From NCBI GenBank assembly GCA_027405735.1, contig JAPEHQ010000004.1, positions 992,001-1,056,000 of the forward strand: 64,000 nt of DNA, read 5' to 3'. Both the position numbers and the translations under genes were made by a program. Below are positions 45,441 to 58,590 of the stretch, piece after piece (the first letter of the stretch is position 1; every line of letters starts with the position of its first letter). Under the pieces are notes generated by a model. The model was not told where the DNA came from and did not search any database. It saw only the letters and a program-made list of their open reading frames with translations. The stretch is from Mucor racemosus (Eukaryota; Mucoromycota; Mucoromycetes; Mucorales; Mucoraceae).

Positions 45441-46691
45441 AATTAGTGATTAAGAAATGCTTCACGAAATATATTTCAGGGCAGTCAACAGGTTCCAGGG
45501 TATGATGGTGCACCAACTTAAAAAATGTATTTATGGATGGTTGACAATATCTTGGCTGAAGCTGTCCCCCACTTCAAAATGATGGCCCGAAATCGGGACT
45601 AATTACTTAAAATCAAGTTATCATTGCATGAAAACTAAAACAAACTCATAAACATGTAATCTCTTGAAAAGAAAGCCCACGCTTTGTTTGTATCTAATGA
45701 AACAGATGGAGAATGTATGATTTATGACTCTTGGCATATAATGCAACGCTATAGTAGTACCTGAGGTTATTAATTACATAAATCATGCTTACATTTTACT
45801 CTCCATTGACAACTTTTTTTAGAAAATACACAAAGCTGCGGAAGTTAATGATACCTGTACAACCTTTATTGGGTTTATTTAAAGCAACTTTTCAGATGAA
45901 ATGATGGATCATGAGTATAGTGCACTTGTTACCATATCCATCATTAGAAAGTAAATTGTACTTTCAATAACTAGCGCCTCTTTTTTGTCCTCAGCATCGA
46001 GGGGGTGGCTCATCGTCACTTTCTTTTTATCAAAGCACAAGCATTTCTAATTATAAATGTATACAATACACAAACAAAAGCAAAATCCTGGGGAGAAAAG
46101 AGATCATTGAAAATGTCTTATTTTAGTCTGAAACATTTCTCGATATAGAGGTTCTTGATATTTTGAAGAAATCATTTGATCGGCTCCTTGTCGCTTCCTT
46201 TGTTTAAAAATATAATAAATTTTACGCTACACAACCACACGTGAGGAATACACAACTATAGAGAAGAGAAATGATATAAAATAGAAAACAATGCAAGCTA
46301 AATATTTGCAGCTATAATTAGTGTGAATTGATTGATGAGAAAGATAGAAAAAAAAAAAAAAAAGACACATTAAGGAAGAAAAATCTTTTTATGACGATCT
46401 TGTTGGGAATATATGGTTAAATAGAAAACCGTAATGCAAACATGGAACTGATAGAATGGTTCCATACAAACTAATCAATGACGAAAGGAATTCCGGGACC
46501 GATGACTATAACTTCGGCTAATTTACCAAGTATGAATACCAAGAAATATAAAACCGTGTTTAAGATCTCTTGTGATGTCAAAAATAGGAGAAAAACAAGT
46601 TTTTTTATTGCATTATATATCGCTCTGCTATAATAAACAGAGCCACCAGTGATCATTCATATGTACAGATCAGATTATCATTCATCTTCAC

Positions 46692-46738
<47 letters not shown>

Positions 46739-47136
46739 TTACAGCATCTATCACACACAATGTTGGTATTAATAGCCCGCCCAAAACATACTATTTTACT
46801 GTTGTGCTACTGTGTTATGGTTTCTTTTTAAATCGTAGGTAGTGAATTGAAATAATATTTTAGATGTTCAAGAAAATTCTTTATTGTTTATTATATACAA
46901 ATTCTAATTTTAACGAAAGGAGAGTTTTGACGCCATTTTCGTTTAATCAGTATGTATGTCTATTATTGTGAAAAAAAACAAGGGACCAATAATCAATGAA
47001 TATCTTGACATGTTGTTGTTTAGACGATGTATTCAGATTTTATTATTTGCATGTCTTATACAAAAAGAAAAAATAGAGATTATTTGTTATAATATATATA
47101 AAAAAAAAAGATGATGATGATGATGATGATGATGGA
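45441..47136. other. Intergenic DNA with (CA)n and (GAT)n microsatellites
   Basis: A run of about 18 CA units lies at 46696-46732 and about 8 GAT units at 47110-47134. A 61-codon hydrophobic frame on the minus strand (46471..46656) is noted but not called a gene. Confidence 0.45.
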
Positions 47137-47952
47137 TTAATTAAATATAGATTTAATAGATTTCATGAGTGATTTACGCTTTAATTCAGTTGGTGCTGTT
47201 GGTGTAGGTGCTGTTGCTGTTGGTGCTGCTACTGTTGGTGCTGCTACTGTTGGTGCTGCTACTGTTGGTACTGCTACTGTTGGTGTTGGTGTTACTGCAA
47301 TTGCTGTTGGTGTTTTTGGTGTTGGTATTGCTGGTACCATTTCAATAGCATGAATTACTGGCTTGGACTGAATATCATCTTGTTGTTCATCTTCAAATGA
47401 ATCTCTTGGTGATGGAGGAGCCCTGGCAGGGTTTAAACTTGATTGCATAATTGCTTCTTGAATATAACGGTGATCTTGAGTTGCAACTAATGCTTCTTGA
47501 AATGTAAACCATCTTCTTTCTCGCTTCTTTTTTTCGGGAAATTTTTTAGCAACTTCATCTATTCTCATTTCAAATATCCAGTGATGTGCTTTCAAATGTC
47601 TTTTTTTGTTTGTACGTTCTTCAAATACACCTAGTTGTCTTGTAATTGTGCCTTTGATGCCGGCTTCTTCCCATGTTTCTCGGGTGGCAGCATGTTGTTG
47701 AGTCTCATCTTGTTCCCATCCGCCTTTTGGTAAAACCCAGGCATCCTTGTTTTTTCGACTTGTAATGAGCAAGACTCTGTGATTTTGCATGTCTAATGGT
47801 AAACAACCAGCCACTTGCCTAATGTTATTTGAATCAACGACATCTTTACCATGTCCATGTCTTGATGATTTTTTAGAGAAATCAGTAAATTCGTGGTTAA
47901 TCTTAGTTTCCAATGGTGGCGTTATTGAGCGCATTTCAGTAGTTTGAGTCAT
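47137..47952 (-). CDS. DDP1: Nudix hydrolase of the diphosphoinositol polyphosphate phosphatase type (Ddp1/Aps1-like)
   Basis: A single-exon gene of 271 residues. The Nudix box fits G-x5-E-x7-RE-U-x-EE-x-G-U exactly, starting at G77 (E83, R91, E92, E95, E96, G98), preceded by VLPKGGWE as in DIPP/Aps1 enzymes and followed by the HHWIFEM-like strand with KKRHLKAHHWIFEM. These enzymes remove the beta phosphate of inositol pyrophosphates and split Ap5A/Ap6A or polyphosphate. The N-terminal 45 residues are polar. The C-terminal ~70 residues are a Pro/Thr/Ala/Val repeat region (VAAPT units) ending in a basic amphipathic KRKSLMKSIKSIFN that may touch membranes. The catalytic residues are complete; yeast Ddp1 (188 aa) lacks the repeat tail. 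Confidence 0.88.
   Translation of the reverse strand: MTQTTEMRSITPPLETKINHEFTDFSKKSSRHGHGKDVVDSNNIRQVAGCLPLDMQNHRVLLITSRKNKDAWVLPKGGWEQDETQQHAATRETWEEAGIKGTITRQLGVFEERTNKKRHLKAHHWIFEMRIDEVAKKFPEKKKRERRWFTFQEALVATQDHRYIQEAIMQSSLNPARAPPSPRDSFEDEQQDDIQSKPVIHAIEMVPAIPTPKTPTAIAVTPTPTVAVPTVAAPTVAAPTVAAPTATAPTPTAPTELKRKSLMKSIKSIFN
47165..47350 (-). repeat. 15-bp minisatellite coding VAAPT units in the Nudix gene
   Basis: Tandem GGTGCTGCTACTGTT-type units on the plus strand code VPTVAAPTVAAPT repeats. The copies are nearly identical, so length variation between strains is likely. Confidence 0.75.
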
Positions 47953-50890
47953 TATATATTATATATATTAATAGAGAAGAAAGAAAGGAAAATAATGTGT
48001 ATTATAGCAAATATTTATAGCTTTTTTTTTAAAGATAGCTTTGTACACCATCAAATAATGAGGGGGTGGAGCTACTTAATGTGGTTCCTAGCCACACAAA
48101 TGTGAATAGAAGTTTTTCCATTTCTTGTTTTAGGGTTATTTTTTGGTTTCAGTAGAATTAATAGATCGACAAAATGAACCAGAATCCATCCAGTCTTGGC
48201 AAACAGAATCGGTAGAATGTCATTTCATCTTCGGGTAGCTAAATTGAGTTTCTTAAAGGTAACCAAATGACCTCAGACGTAGATCTCGAAATTCTATTGT
48301 TCCATAAAATATGGATAAACTATTCTGTATTAAACCTAGCAGATCATTCTAATAAAATATAGTATGTTCGATAAATTACAGCATGAATTGAACATGTTTT
48401 ACAATCAATAGCGTAGTGATACACAGAAATGATGACTTACTATAGCTATGTACGACTCTAATATGTATAATGTCATTATACTTTAGCAGTTGTTGCTTGA
48501 TTGAAGAGATAAAACCTTCATCCTGGCAAATGCAAATGATGCCAATGTGGTTTATAACTGGGTTTCATAAATCTCAAGTATTTATAAGCCCAAGATATAT
48601 AAAAGATACTTGGAACTACGGGACCAAGGGTCGCAGAATGCGCCGCATCATATATTTGAATAACAATCAATACATATGCCCGTACCAATTTTTTTCGGTT
48701 AAATTTAAAGCTATCAATACCACGAAACTTGACGAATAAAACGTAAAATATATAAGCATTTATTATATCAGCTACATTTTGTAGATCAACCATTCTTAAT
48801 GGTTCTGTTTCTATCTTTTTCCTTGGCAATATGTATATGTAAAATGTGTTTCTATATTTAAAACCTAAATATTTACCGCCAAAAAAGCAATAGTTATATT
48901 AAATATTCATGTATCTATCAATTCATCATATATACACAAATAAAGCACCCTGACCATAATAAATTCAATGCATTTCATCATTCAATGCATTTCATCATTC
49001 AATGCAATGTACATAATACCATTAATCGTCTAAAAATAGGATATTCAATAAAAGGAAAATAAACACATATTTGTCTATTGAATTTTGATGGATCAGCATT
49101 TCCTGCTACATCCTCCGCTTAATAGGTCAAATGCAATGGCTGAAATATTTTACTCAATTGCCCAAATAATCATGTTTCTATAGCCGAGAACTAGGCTGTA
49201 CTGTACAACTAGCAATTCTTAAATGTAAGCATAAATCGCTCTTTTCTTATGTTGATAATAGTTAGTTTCAAAGACAGAAAGTCTATCAGAGATAAAGTAT
49301 TATGGCAAGGGAATTTTGATGTTGTTCTGCTCAGTATTGTTTGTTGATATTATACCTCTTCCGTATTTCCGTAGATATATGTGATATATATGCTATCTTT
49401 ACATTTTACAGATATATTGACAATATCATTGCTGTATATGCAATCTGTTGATCAATTGATCCATCAAGTTTCAAATTACAATGTATTATTCGATTTGCTG
49501 CTGTTTTTGATATTTTACAAGCGAAATCGGCAGGTAATTTGAATCAGTAACTTTCCTTGATATATAAAAGAAACCTTTGATATCATGCAACGTTGTGATA
49601 AACTTCTTAAAATGTAGTTATACGCCATGTATATACATCAACTAAAATTAAATCAACCTACATGTGATGCCGAAACTATTTTTGTTATCATTTATCCTTA
49701 TTTATATTATTGTACATATGGCATATCCGTAAATAATACAAGTCATTGGCTAATATAGTGCATATGCACATGTGTAAATGCACAGTCATTTGATTTGCTG
49801 TTTCTCAAACAAGATTTCGAAGGAGGCAGGGCTTTTACAGAATTAAACAAATCAGAAAAGTATTAGCAGCAGCTTATTTTTTTGTATGCATGGATTGTAA
49901 AAGCTTATGCACTTTATGCCAAATAAACAATGTATCCTAAGCCATAACCGGGGTCGATTTGACCCAGTATTCACACATGTAATTCACGAAAACAACATCT
50001 AACACTTGTAAAACAACTTTGCAAATATCAAGCAGCTTCTATTTTTATATTATAGCAGAACCTTATCATGAGTAAAAGGTGAACCGGAAAACTTGTACAC
50101 TCACAAGTACATTGGTATTACATAATATTCGAGTCGCGATGCCATGAGTGCTACAACGATTTCCAGATTTTGGTGGTGCTTTACAGATTCAAACCGACTC
50201 AGCCCATTATCCTTAATAGAATGAGTTTTTGATAACCAATAAAGCGCACTTTACTTAATGCAGAATGTGTAATCAGGAAAGCAAAGCGGAATCGCAGTGC
50301 AGTAATACAGGCTTTACGCTTGAAATTCAGACGCCTTTGTTATTCTTTTTGAATAAAACAGAAATGAAAGTTAGACAAAGTAGAAATAAAATTTTTTATG
50401 AAACGAGAACAAAATTTCAGGTAAATACAGTGTCAAATTCATACTAAAATGAATATGATTTGAGATAAATATGTAGATTCAATCAAGCAATGTATTTCTT
50501 GATCATCGCCATCATCTTCTTTATTTAAACTCCGGAATTTAGTAATGATAAAAATTGCAACAGATGGAAACAAATGCTAGCAACTACATCAAATCAGTAC
50601 ATGGTTGTAAGATATTTATTATATATAGACTGCTTGGATACCCGGTAAGTACTGGTTAATGTATTGAAAACCTCATATTGCACATCGCCTCCACACGTAA
50701 TGGCGGTTTTTTATCCTCACTTTTTTTTTCCTTATTTTCTACATCCCGTCATCTACAGCAATCGATAATGTACAGATCCTTAATTTTAAATAAAATTCAA
50801 GCAGAAAAGACGAGCAGAGAGTCAGCTAAAGTATAAAATCTTTGAAAAAACAGTTTATTTTTTACAATCATTATTGACTTAGGGGAGAGA
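47953..50890. other. Intergenic DNA
   Basis: The first ~150 bases are the likely promoter of the Nudix gene. A short tandem repeat of CATTTCATCATTCAATG lies at about 48970-49005. Apart from the small minus-strand frame listed separately, no gene was recognised. Confidence 0.4.
48518..48829 (-). CDS. Possible small protein, unrecognised
   Basis: A 103-codon frame with mixed composition and two or three hydrophobic segments (IINAYIFYVLFV, YVLIVIQIYDAA, VVPSIFYISWAY) ending in His-rich WHHLHLPG. No family recognised. It may be a real single-exon membrane protein, a fragment of a decayed gene, or chance. Confidence 0.2.
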   Translation of the reverse strand: MPRKKIETEPLRMVDLQNVADIINAYIFYVLFVKFRGIDSFKFNRKKLVRAYVLIVIQIYDAAHSATLGPVVPSIFYISWAYKYLRFMKPSYKPHWHHLHLPG

Positions 50891-51118
50891 CTGCAGCCAG
50901 CATGCAAGGATTGTAAAGAAATTGGCCATTATAGCAAGAATTACTACAAATGTAGATTGTATAAAGAAGACAAAGCAGACGATGGTGAGTAAAACACAAA
51001 GTAAATTATAGATTCCCTAATTCTTTTGATAGTTGGTACAAGCAAGAAGTGGCAAAGCTCAACGACCAAGAATGTCAAGAGAGAAGCAAAATGCCAGAAT
51101 TTGCAATTTAAGCTATAA
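50891..51118 (+). pseudogene. Zinc-knuckle exon relic
   Basis: Positions 50891..50984 read LQPACKDCKEIGHYSKNYYK followed by Cys, a C-x2-C-x4-H-x7-C zinc-knuckle-like motif. A 48-nt GT-AG intron (50985..51032) then joins to a basic tail GTSKKWQSSTTKNVKREA that ends at a stop at 51118. No start codon or further exons were found upstream. It looks like the remnant of a transposon or nucleic-acid-binding gene. Confidence 0.35.
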
Positions 51119-53842
51119 GACTCTTTAAAAAAGGCGGATGTTGTCAAAGATTCCAGTGTTCTTGAATGTCAAAGCTGTAAAAAACTGTGGAAAGAGGCAT
51201 CAACGCTAACAAGAATTTGCTTCTTATATCATCATTAATATGGAATCGTTATGGTCGTCCGGAGGTGTTTTCTCCTAAGGCAAGATCCTGATCATACAGT
51301 TTATTTAATTTGTATCGCTGTAATAAACACGGGGGTTTCCTCCAGGAGATTTAGATTATTACAGATAAGTTAGAAATATTATTATTGTTCAACGGAAGAC
51401 TAATTTCATTTTTTCCAAATCTCCTTTCTTACTTTGTCTAAATTTTATCTTCATTACATCCAAAATTTATCCTCACTACATCCCAATTTTATTCTTATTT
51501 CATCCCAAATTTTACTTATTTTGCCTGAATTTAAAGTAGAAATACGGTAATGTTACTATTACCTATATATTGCCATTGCTATTACTTTCACATCCGCCTC
51601 AATCTACATTCATACTGCAAAATCGGAGCGTGACATATTTCCAATAACTAAAAGTAAAAACAAAAATACCCAAACATACATAACATGTTCAAAAGCGTAT
51701 GGCAAAGGTTTATTTAATTCTATCTTTTGTAGAAAATGCAAAAAAAACGTTTTGAACTTCACAAAACTACAAAAAAAGGAATATTCTGGGTTTTAATCAA
51801 AACATCCTCCTCCTCGTCTCCTGCCTCCGCCTGCTGCAGACACAAACGGCCGAATCCTACCAATATTGACAATAGCAATATATCAACTTTGAAAGAAAAA
51901 TCCAAGACTTGAGAGATTATACGAAATAAACAGAATGTTTATTCAAATGCTCTTATACTCAAAACACGTAGACAAAAGTAATATAAAATCTGGCGCCCTG
52001 TAGCTCTCTTTGACTTTTATGATGCTGTTAAAATAAAAGAATAAATTTTTTCATACGGCTCAAACAAGAGGTACTTTCAAAAGCTGCATGATAAATGGAT
52101 AAAGTGAAATAATACATTCTAAGAGTACATCTATCAATTGCGCTTTTATTTATTTAAAGTTAGCACAATAAACACGAATAAAGGTACAATTTCTTCATTT
52201 ATCTTGATTTGCTGCAATATGAAATCTCAATTGAGTGAGATACAGTAAATCAATGGCAGAATTTTGCTATTAAAGCTAAATTTTTGACAATAGTTATGTT
52301 TCGTTCGTCTTTTTCTTTGTTCCATAAAATAAGATCTTGGTAATTCAATTATGGCAGTGACAATTGTATGATCATTTTGCATATCCCCTATCTATCACTC
52401 AAATATAGATATCAGAATATGTACTGTAGAATCTATTGTCATAAACCTTTTGTTTGTTCTTGATGCCGTCCAAAGCCAACTATTACTATGATGGTAGTTT
52501 GGCTTACTGCATTTGAAGGACCAAACACGACTACAACATTACACAAACTAAACTGATTTACGGCTATTTAACATCAGAGCCACTAGTAAAGATTTGCATT
52601 AACCTCTAAAATACCCACAAAATCATTTTTAGTAGATTAGTAAAGCTCCAAATCACACATTACTTGACTGGTAATGAATAAGCAATAGTAATTGTGTAAA
52701 GTCTTAATAACTATAGTTAGATCTGCTGACTAAATACTAGCAAATTAAGCGTAAATTTGAATAGAGTGTGTGATATTGCACAAACAAGAAGGGGGGTTTT
52801 TTATATATGGTTAAATCTTTACACGCATCGGAAACTATTATGTTCAAAACGTTAATCTATCGGGTAAAAACTTTAACTTTAAATAATACTGCTTACGATA
52901 CAGCCAGCACAAGCAAGTTGCATACCTACTATGTATTAACGTATCTTTTATTCGTTTGAATTATGAATTTATATTGAAAAAAGATGCCATTTGTTTAACG
53001 AGGCATGTTAAAAGACATTGCATATAGTACATTTTCAGTTTGAATATTAATAACTTGATGATTTGCTGATTTTGTATGTATTCACAAGTAAACTGCTGTT
53101 GTAAAAATGTCATTGTTTTCACATTTGACCTGACATTGAATTTTGAAAATACTGCAAGTTTCAATAGTGGTTTTATGAGCATTTATGTAGATGTTCCAGA
53201 AAATAAAAATGCATAAACTAACTGTTGATGGTATATGACATGATGATATAAAATGTTTGGTAAAAAACATAGCAAAAAAGTGAGGAACAATCCCTTAATG
53301 TTGATGTGAAAATATTTCCTTATGAAACTCAGCTAGAAATGAAATAAAATCTTTTTTACAAAGCCAGTTCACAGGGATATGCAATCTGTAAATGCAATAG
53401 TTGAGAGGCGAGCAATGCAAATGCATGTTACAGGACATAATTCCTTAATCAATACACCGATATTTCATTAATTTCCATTGTATATTGCAATTGACTTTCG
53501 GAGTAAATGTACGCTTTCGAAATTTTCAAATTACCATTGATGCAATGATACAATGATTTCATTGGCCTTGTTTAGATTCAATAGACAAAAAAATATAATG
53601 CCAGGATTGATTTTATATCGCATCTGATGGATGTCAACACACGTGACTCATACGAGATGTTGGCATTGTGTAACTGAAATACTAGCATTTAGTTGGGTAA
53701 AGCTACATGTGATGATTTGATTTTTAATTACATGAGTGTGTGAGTGGAAGTCTCCATCAATAGGGAAAAAAAAAAAAAAATTTCATCTTGATTCTTCCTC
53801 TTTTAATTCCTTTCCCCACTCTTTTTTCTTATATTTATTTTC
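51119..53842. other. Intergenic DNA
   Basis: A degenerate tandem of TCCAAAATTTAT-like units lies at about 51445-51530 (repeated CATCCMAAATTTTA). No gene. The final ~90 bases, pyrimidine-rich after an A run, are the likely ETFDH promoter. Confidence 0.4.
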
Positions 53843-55875
53843 ATGTTTAGACATACAGTAACTCACCGCATTAAAGCGGTTTTACCCCGTGTTGCTACTT
53901 CTGTTGCAAATCATGCCAGAGTAATTCAACCTTCTATGGCTGTTCGTTTAACTGCAGCCCGTTACATTTCTAGTTCTGCTAGTCAATCTATTTGGATACC
54001 TTTTGATAGAAATTCATTACCTGAAGATGATCCACGTAGAGGTGAACAATTTGAGGATGAAACTGATGTCGTAATTGTTGGTGGTGGGCCTTCAGGCCTT
54101 GCTGCCGCTATTCGTTTAAAGCAATTGGCAAATGAAGAAGGTAGAGAATGCCGTGTCATGTTGATTGAAAAGGCCGGTGAAGTTGGTGCTCATACATTGA
54201 GTGGTGCTGTTCTTGAGCCAAGAGCTTTGAATGAATTGATCCCTGATTGGAAAGAGAAAGGTGCTCCTTTAAATACACCTGTCACTAGTGATTCAATGCG
54301 CTTTATGACCAATTCACTTTCTATTCCATTGCCTCATCCTCCGCAGATGAATAACAAGGGAAATTACATTGTATCTTTGAGTAATTTTGTAAAGTGGTTG
54401 GGTGAACAAGCTGAAGAATTAGGCGTTGAGATCTATCCTGGATTCGCCGCTAGTGAAGTTCTCTATAATGAGGATGGTAGCGTTAGAGGTGTTACACTTA
54501 ATGATGTAGGTTTGGATAAAAACTTTGAACCAAAGGTAGGAAAATTCCCACGATATCGAAAATTCACGTCAATTGCAATATATCTTACTGATTTACAATG
54601 TTTCAAATAGGATACATATGAAAGAGGTATGGCTATTAAGGCTAAGGTCACCCTCTTTGCTGAAGGATGTCATGGTTCTCTTACAAAGACGTTGGCAAAG
54701 AAATTTGATTTGAGAAAGGATAGTGAACCTCAAAAGTATGGTATTGGCATTAAAGAAGTATGGGAAGTTTTACCTGAAAAACATAAGCCTGGATCTGTTA
54801 CACATACCGTTGGTTGGCCCGTTGATATGCATACCTACGGTGGTAGTTTTATCTATCATTTTGAAGCAGAGCGTCATCTTGTCACTGTTGGTTATGTAAT
54901 TGGTTTAGATTACAGTAATCCCTACTTGAATCCCTACAAGACATTCCAGCAATTCAAGCATCATCCTTCTGTAAAGAGTCTCTTAGAGGGAGGCAAATGT
55001 ATTTCTTATGGTGCAAGAGCACTTAATGAAGGTGGTTATCAATCAATTCCCAAGTTGGTATTCCCTGGTGGTGCATTGATTGGTTGTACTGCAGGTTTCT
55101 TGAATGTACCTAAAATTAAGGGTACTCATACAGCCATGAAATCTGGTATGCTTGCTGCTGAATCAGCTTATGAAGCATTATACAGTGGTGAAGAATCAGA
55201 GCAAGAAAGTGAATTAGAAGCACCTATTGTACTTGATACTTATGAAGAGAGAATTAAGGATTCTTGGGTCTATAAAGAACTTTATGAAGTTCGTAACATT
55301 CAACCATCATTCCATGGCCCATTAGGTATTTGGGGTGGTATGATGTATTCTGGTATCGATACATTATTATTAAAGGGTCGTACCCCTTGGACATTCAAGC
55401 ACAAGAAGGCTGATTGGGAATGTATGAAGACAGCTGCGTAAGTACTACATTAATATATATATGGATTAACATTATTTCTCACGCTCTCAATTATTCTCAT
55501 AATCTAATTACTTTTAGCGAATCTAAACCTATTGATTATCCCAAGCCCGATGGTGTTATTTCATTTGATTTGTTGACTAGTGTATCTCGTACTGGTACTA
55601 ATCATGCTGAAAATCAACCTGTTCATTTACGTATTCGTGATGAAGATATTCCAGTTGAGCGAAATTTAGGTGTCTTTGATGGCCCTGAGAATAGATTCTG
55701 TCCAGCTGGCGTTTATGAATATGTGGAAGACGAGAATAAGCCTGGAGAAAAGAGACTTCAAATCAATTCTCAAAATTGTATTCATTGTAAAACTTGTGAC
55801 ATCAAGGATCCTTCACAGAATATTGATTGGACTGTACCCGAAGGTGGTGGAGGACCTCAATATGTTTGGACTTAG
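53843..55875 (+). CDS. ETFDH: Electron transfer flavoprotein-ubiquinone oxidoreductase (ETF-QO), mitochondrial
   Basis: Three exons, 53843..54535, 54611..55437 and 55518..55875, give 625 residues (human 617). The enzyme passes electrons from ETF, which collects them from fatty acid and amino acid dehydrogenases, to ubiquinone on the matrix face of the inner membrane. The N terminus is Arg/Ser-rich with no acids for 50 residues, a typical matrix presequence. The FAD motif [15 protein letters not shown] has its glycines at 80-85. [18 protein letters not shown] and [20 protein letters not shown] are family signatures. Four Cys (about 568, 594, 597, 600, in FCPAGVYEY and [12 protein letters not shown]) hold the 4Fe-4S cluster. 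The protein is complete, with one intron before and one after the central part. Confidence 0.95.
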
Positions 55876-56213
55876 ATGAACATTATAAGCATCATTTTGG
55901 TTTTTAAATAATAAATACAGAAATTCTAAATCAATTCAGCGGGTTACTATGTGGGTTAAATGGTCGTGATAAATGAGGTTATACGTATCGAAGCAGCTGC
56001 AAAGAGAAACGTTGTTTCAAACCTGTAATTTATCGATACAAAACAGTTCATCAAAGTTGATGATTAAAATCTAATTTAGAAATTGATGTAAAAACCAGTT
56101 CATGTCTTGCAATTGCAATTGCAAAAGAAAAACAAAAGATTTATTTTATGATTGCTTTTATTTTAAGAGAATGATCACTTTCTTTTCTTCTTATAATATT
56201 CGCTTTCATTAAA

Positions 56214-57267
56214 ATGAAAGTTACATGTAGTATTTGCTTGGACGAATTGACAGAGGATTCTGATTTGGTTTCCTTGACTGTATGTGGTCACATATTCGAT
56301 TCTGAATGGTAAGCCGACAGTTGCCTGCATGAAAACAACACCACTCTTACTTTGAATTAGTATAACACAATGCTTAATGCTTAGCCAAAAGTGTCCATTG
56401 TGCAATCAGTCAACTTCAAGTCATCATCCTGCTCTTAAAAAAGTCTATTTCTCTATTACTGATGGTACTGATAATGACGACAAAGCTATAATGACTGCAA
56501 AAGCAGAGAGGGAAGCTGCCAAAGCTGAGATTACAACCTTACACAAAGAATATGATGATCTTGCAATCGAATTGACTGTTGCGAGAGACAAAATCAATAA
56601 GGTTAATGACGAAAAGACTCGTGTAGAGAAAGATTTTGATAATTTAACAAAGCAAAATGCCGGGAAAGATAAAAAGATAGAAAAACTGACACAAGATCTG
56701 CAAGCATCCAGATTAAAGATCAAAGAGGAGGATGATAAAATGACGTTGAAGCTTATTGCCAAGCATAAATCAGTAGACTTATTGAAAAAAAATTTGGAGG
56801 CATCTAACAATAAAGTAAAGTCTTTCAAGGAAGAAATCAATTCTTATCAGCGAAGCAATAATGAGGATAACCACTCGACATCTAGTAAAAGATGGAGACC
56901 CCAAGAGCAAAATTACGATTCTAAATATGCTGATTTGAATAAGGAACACAAAGCCTTAAAGGAAAAGATGTTTCAGCTTGAGAAGAAATTTATTGACTTG
57001 ACTCTCAGCACAACTGTATCTTTACCTCCACCTCTTCCTAAAAGAGAGTTAGACTTGATTCGTTTCCAACAGCTTGAAAAGACGCTTGCAACATCAAAAG
57101 CAAAAGAAATCAAACTTTTAAAAAAGGTTATGAAATTTAAACAAATTAAACAAGAAGCCATGGAAGAAAATCTTCAATTGCAAGAAAAATTGAATAACTC
57201 TGAAATAGTTATTGGTACATTGATAAATAGTGTGATGAAAGATACTCAGGAATTGATGCATACATAA
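56214..57267 (+). CDS. TRAIP-like RING/coiled-coil protein, array member A
   Basis: Two exons, 56214..56308 and 56361..57267, give 333 residues. The RING reads C-x2-C (CSIC), C-G-H-IFDSE-C across the intron, then KCPLC. At the place where TRAIP has His (C-x-H-x2-H-x2-C) this protein has Asp. After the RING, KKVYFSIT resembles the post-RING strand of TRAIP (NKLFFDLA). Residues 75-320 are Lys/Glu-rich coiled coil. TRAIP-type ligases ubiquitylate replication-fork proteins, but a role here is only inferred. This is the first of four paralogues in one orientation. It ends TQELMHT and lacks the RPW tail of members B and C. The ETFDH stop is 338 bases upstream. Confidence 0.75.
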
Positions 57268-57364
57268 TTATTTAGTGGATTGAATATACTTTAAAACTAC
57301 CTCAATAAAGTACCTTATATGTGATAAAGATGATAAAATGATTTGCTTCGATTAAAGTGTATAT

Positions 57365-58590
57365 CAGCCTTCAAAATCGAAGCATGCCCCTTTTTCTATA
57401 ATAAACAACTTTTAGGATATATCTTAGACAATGTAAAATAGACATGAATTGGTCACAGTATTCTACCTATTCCTAAATTTATTTTATATCTCTCAGAAGA
57501 CTCAAAAACACGTAAAATTCACTGCATTTTCCTTAAAAACTGGGTCTCACTTTTCATTCCTACTCAACTTTTTTTTTCACTAAATAACATCAAGAAAAAA
57601 ATATATGCCAATGTACCTGAGATGCTCACCTTTAATCCAAAAACAAGTATCCAAAAATATCCTACTTTTTACAGTTGGTATTAATTTTTCAGTGCTAATG
57701 TTTCAGATTTTTTACGCGTATTTCACTGCTGCTAATGGATTGAAAACTTTGAGGCTTCATATCTCCAGAAATAATTAAGCTATACTAACACTTTCTAATA
57801 ATAAAACTTACTTGTTTTAAAGTGTTCTATAACATATTCTAATATAAAAAAATTCTGAGTACCTTTATTTTTTTTTCATTTTTTTTGACATTTCTATAGT
57901 AGGTTTCAAAATATTGGCTAAATTGAGCAACATTTTTTTTGCATTCATGTCATTAAGCTCGTTAAGCTCTCTCGAACCCAATTTAGAGTTTTCTAAAATA
58001 TTGATTTTTCGTGGAGATATCCTCAAAAATATGTACAAAAAGGTACCTCCATTTCTAGCGTCTATTTTCCCTTGTATACCCTCACCCCAAATTCTGAAAC
58101 TGAAGAAAAATTGGACAAAAATCTTGTTTTCTCTACGAAAAATGCAGCTAGAAGGCTTATCAATAGCTCAATTGATAGATAATGTTTTTGCGCATCATTG
58201 CCATTTGTTATATTTTGAATATGTTTTTAAAAAGTGATGTGTATCTTCAAAAAACCTCCAAAATTCCAATTGCATTTTGCTCACAATTTAATGTTGAATG
58301 TTTGTCTAATTTTTATTTAGATTGATGTAAAATCCAAAACTGTACAAAAACTATTTAATACACTAGGTCGGCTTACTTTGCAATTCATGAGCATTAAACG
58401 ATTTTGTTTTTTTTGATCATTTTTCGTTCATTTTTTAAAATAAATTTTGGAAGCCCGTTACTATAGCGTTAAAGCTGTGATAAAAACTATTATTTTAGTT
58501 ATCTCGATGAAAAATCAATATTTTTTGCTAAAACAAAAAATGCAGAGTAGCAATCAATTTGATCTATCTTGTGAATAAAAGATATTAATG
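57365..58590 (-). repeat. Dispersed 1.2 kb repeat, copy D
   Basis: Inverted relative to A and C, lying between array members A and B. Next to its right end is the shared TATCTTGTGAATAAAA landmark. On the minus strand the region coding ISPRKINILENSKLGSREL is conserved, but a one-base loss near 58070 breaks the upstream frame. The left end contains a 9-bp inverted match, GCTTCGATT...AATCGAAGC (57345-57385). Confidence 0.85.

Noticed and set aside
46471..46656. 61-codon hydrophobic minus-strand frame
   Set aside because: Attractive single membrane helix, but short, in AT-rich DNA next to a microsatellite and not recognised.
56445..56840. 131-codon minus-strand frame opposite RING member A
   Set aside because: Antisense shadow of Lys/Glu-rich coiled coil, giving Ser/Leu/Phe-rich sequence.
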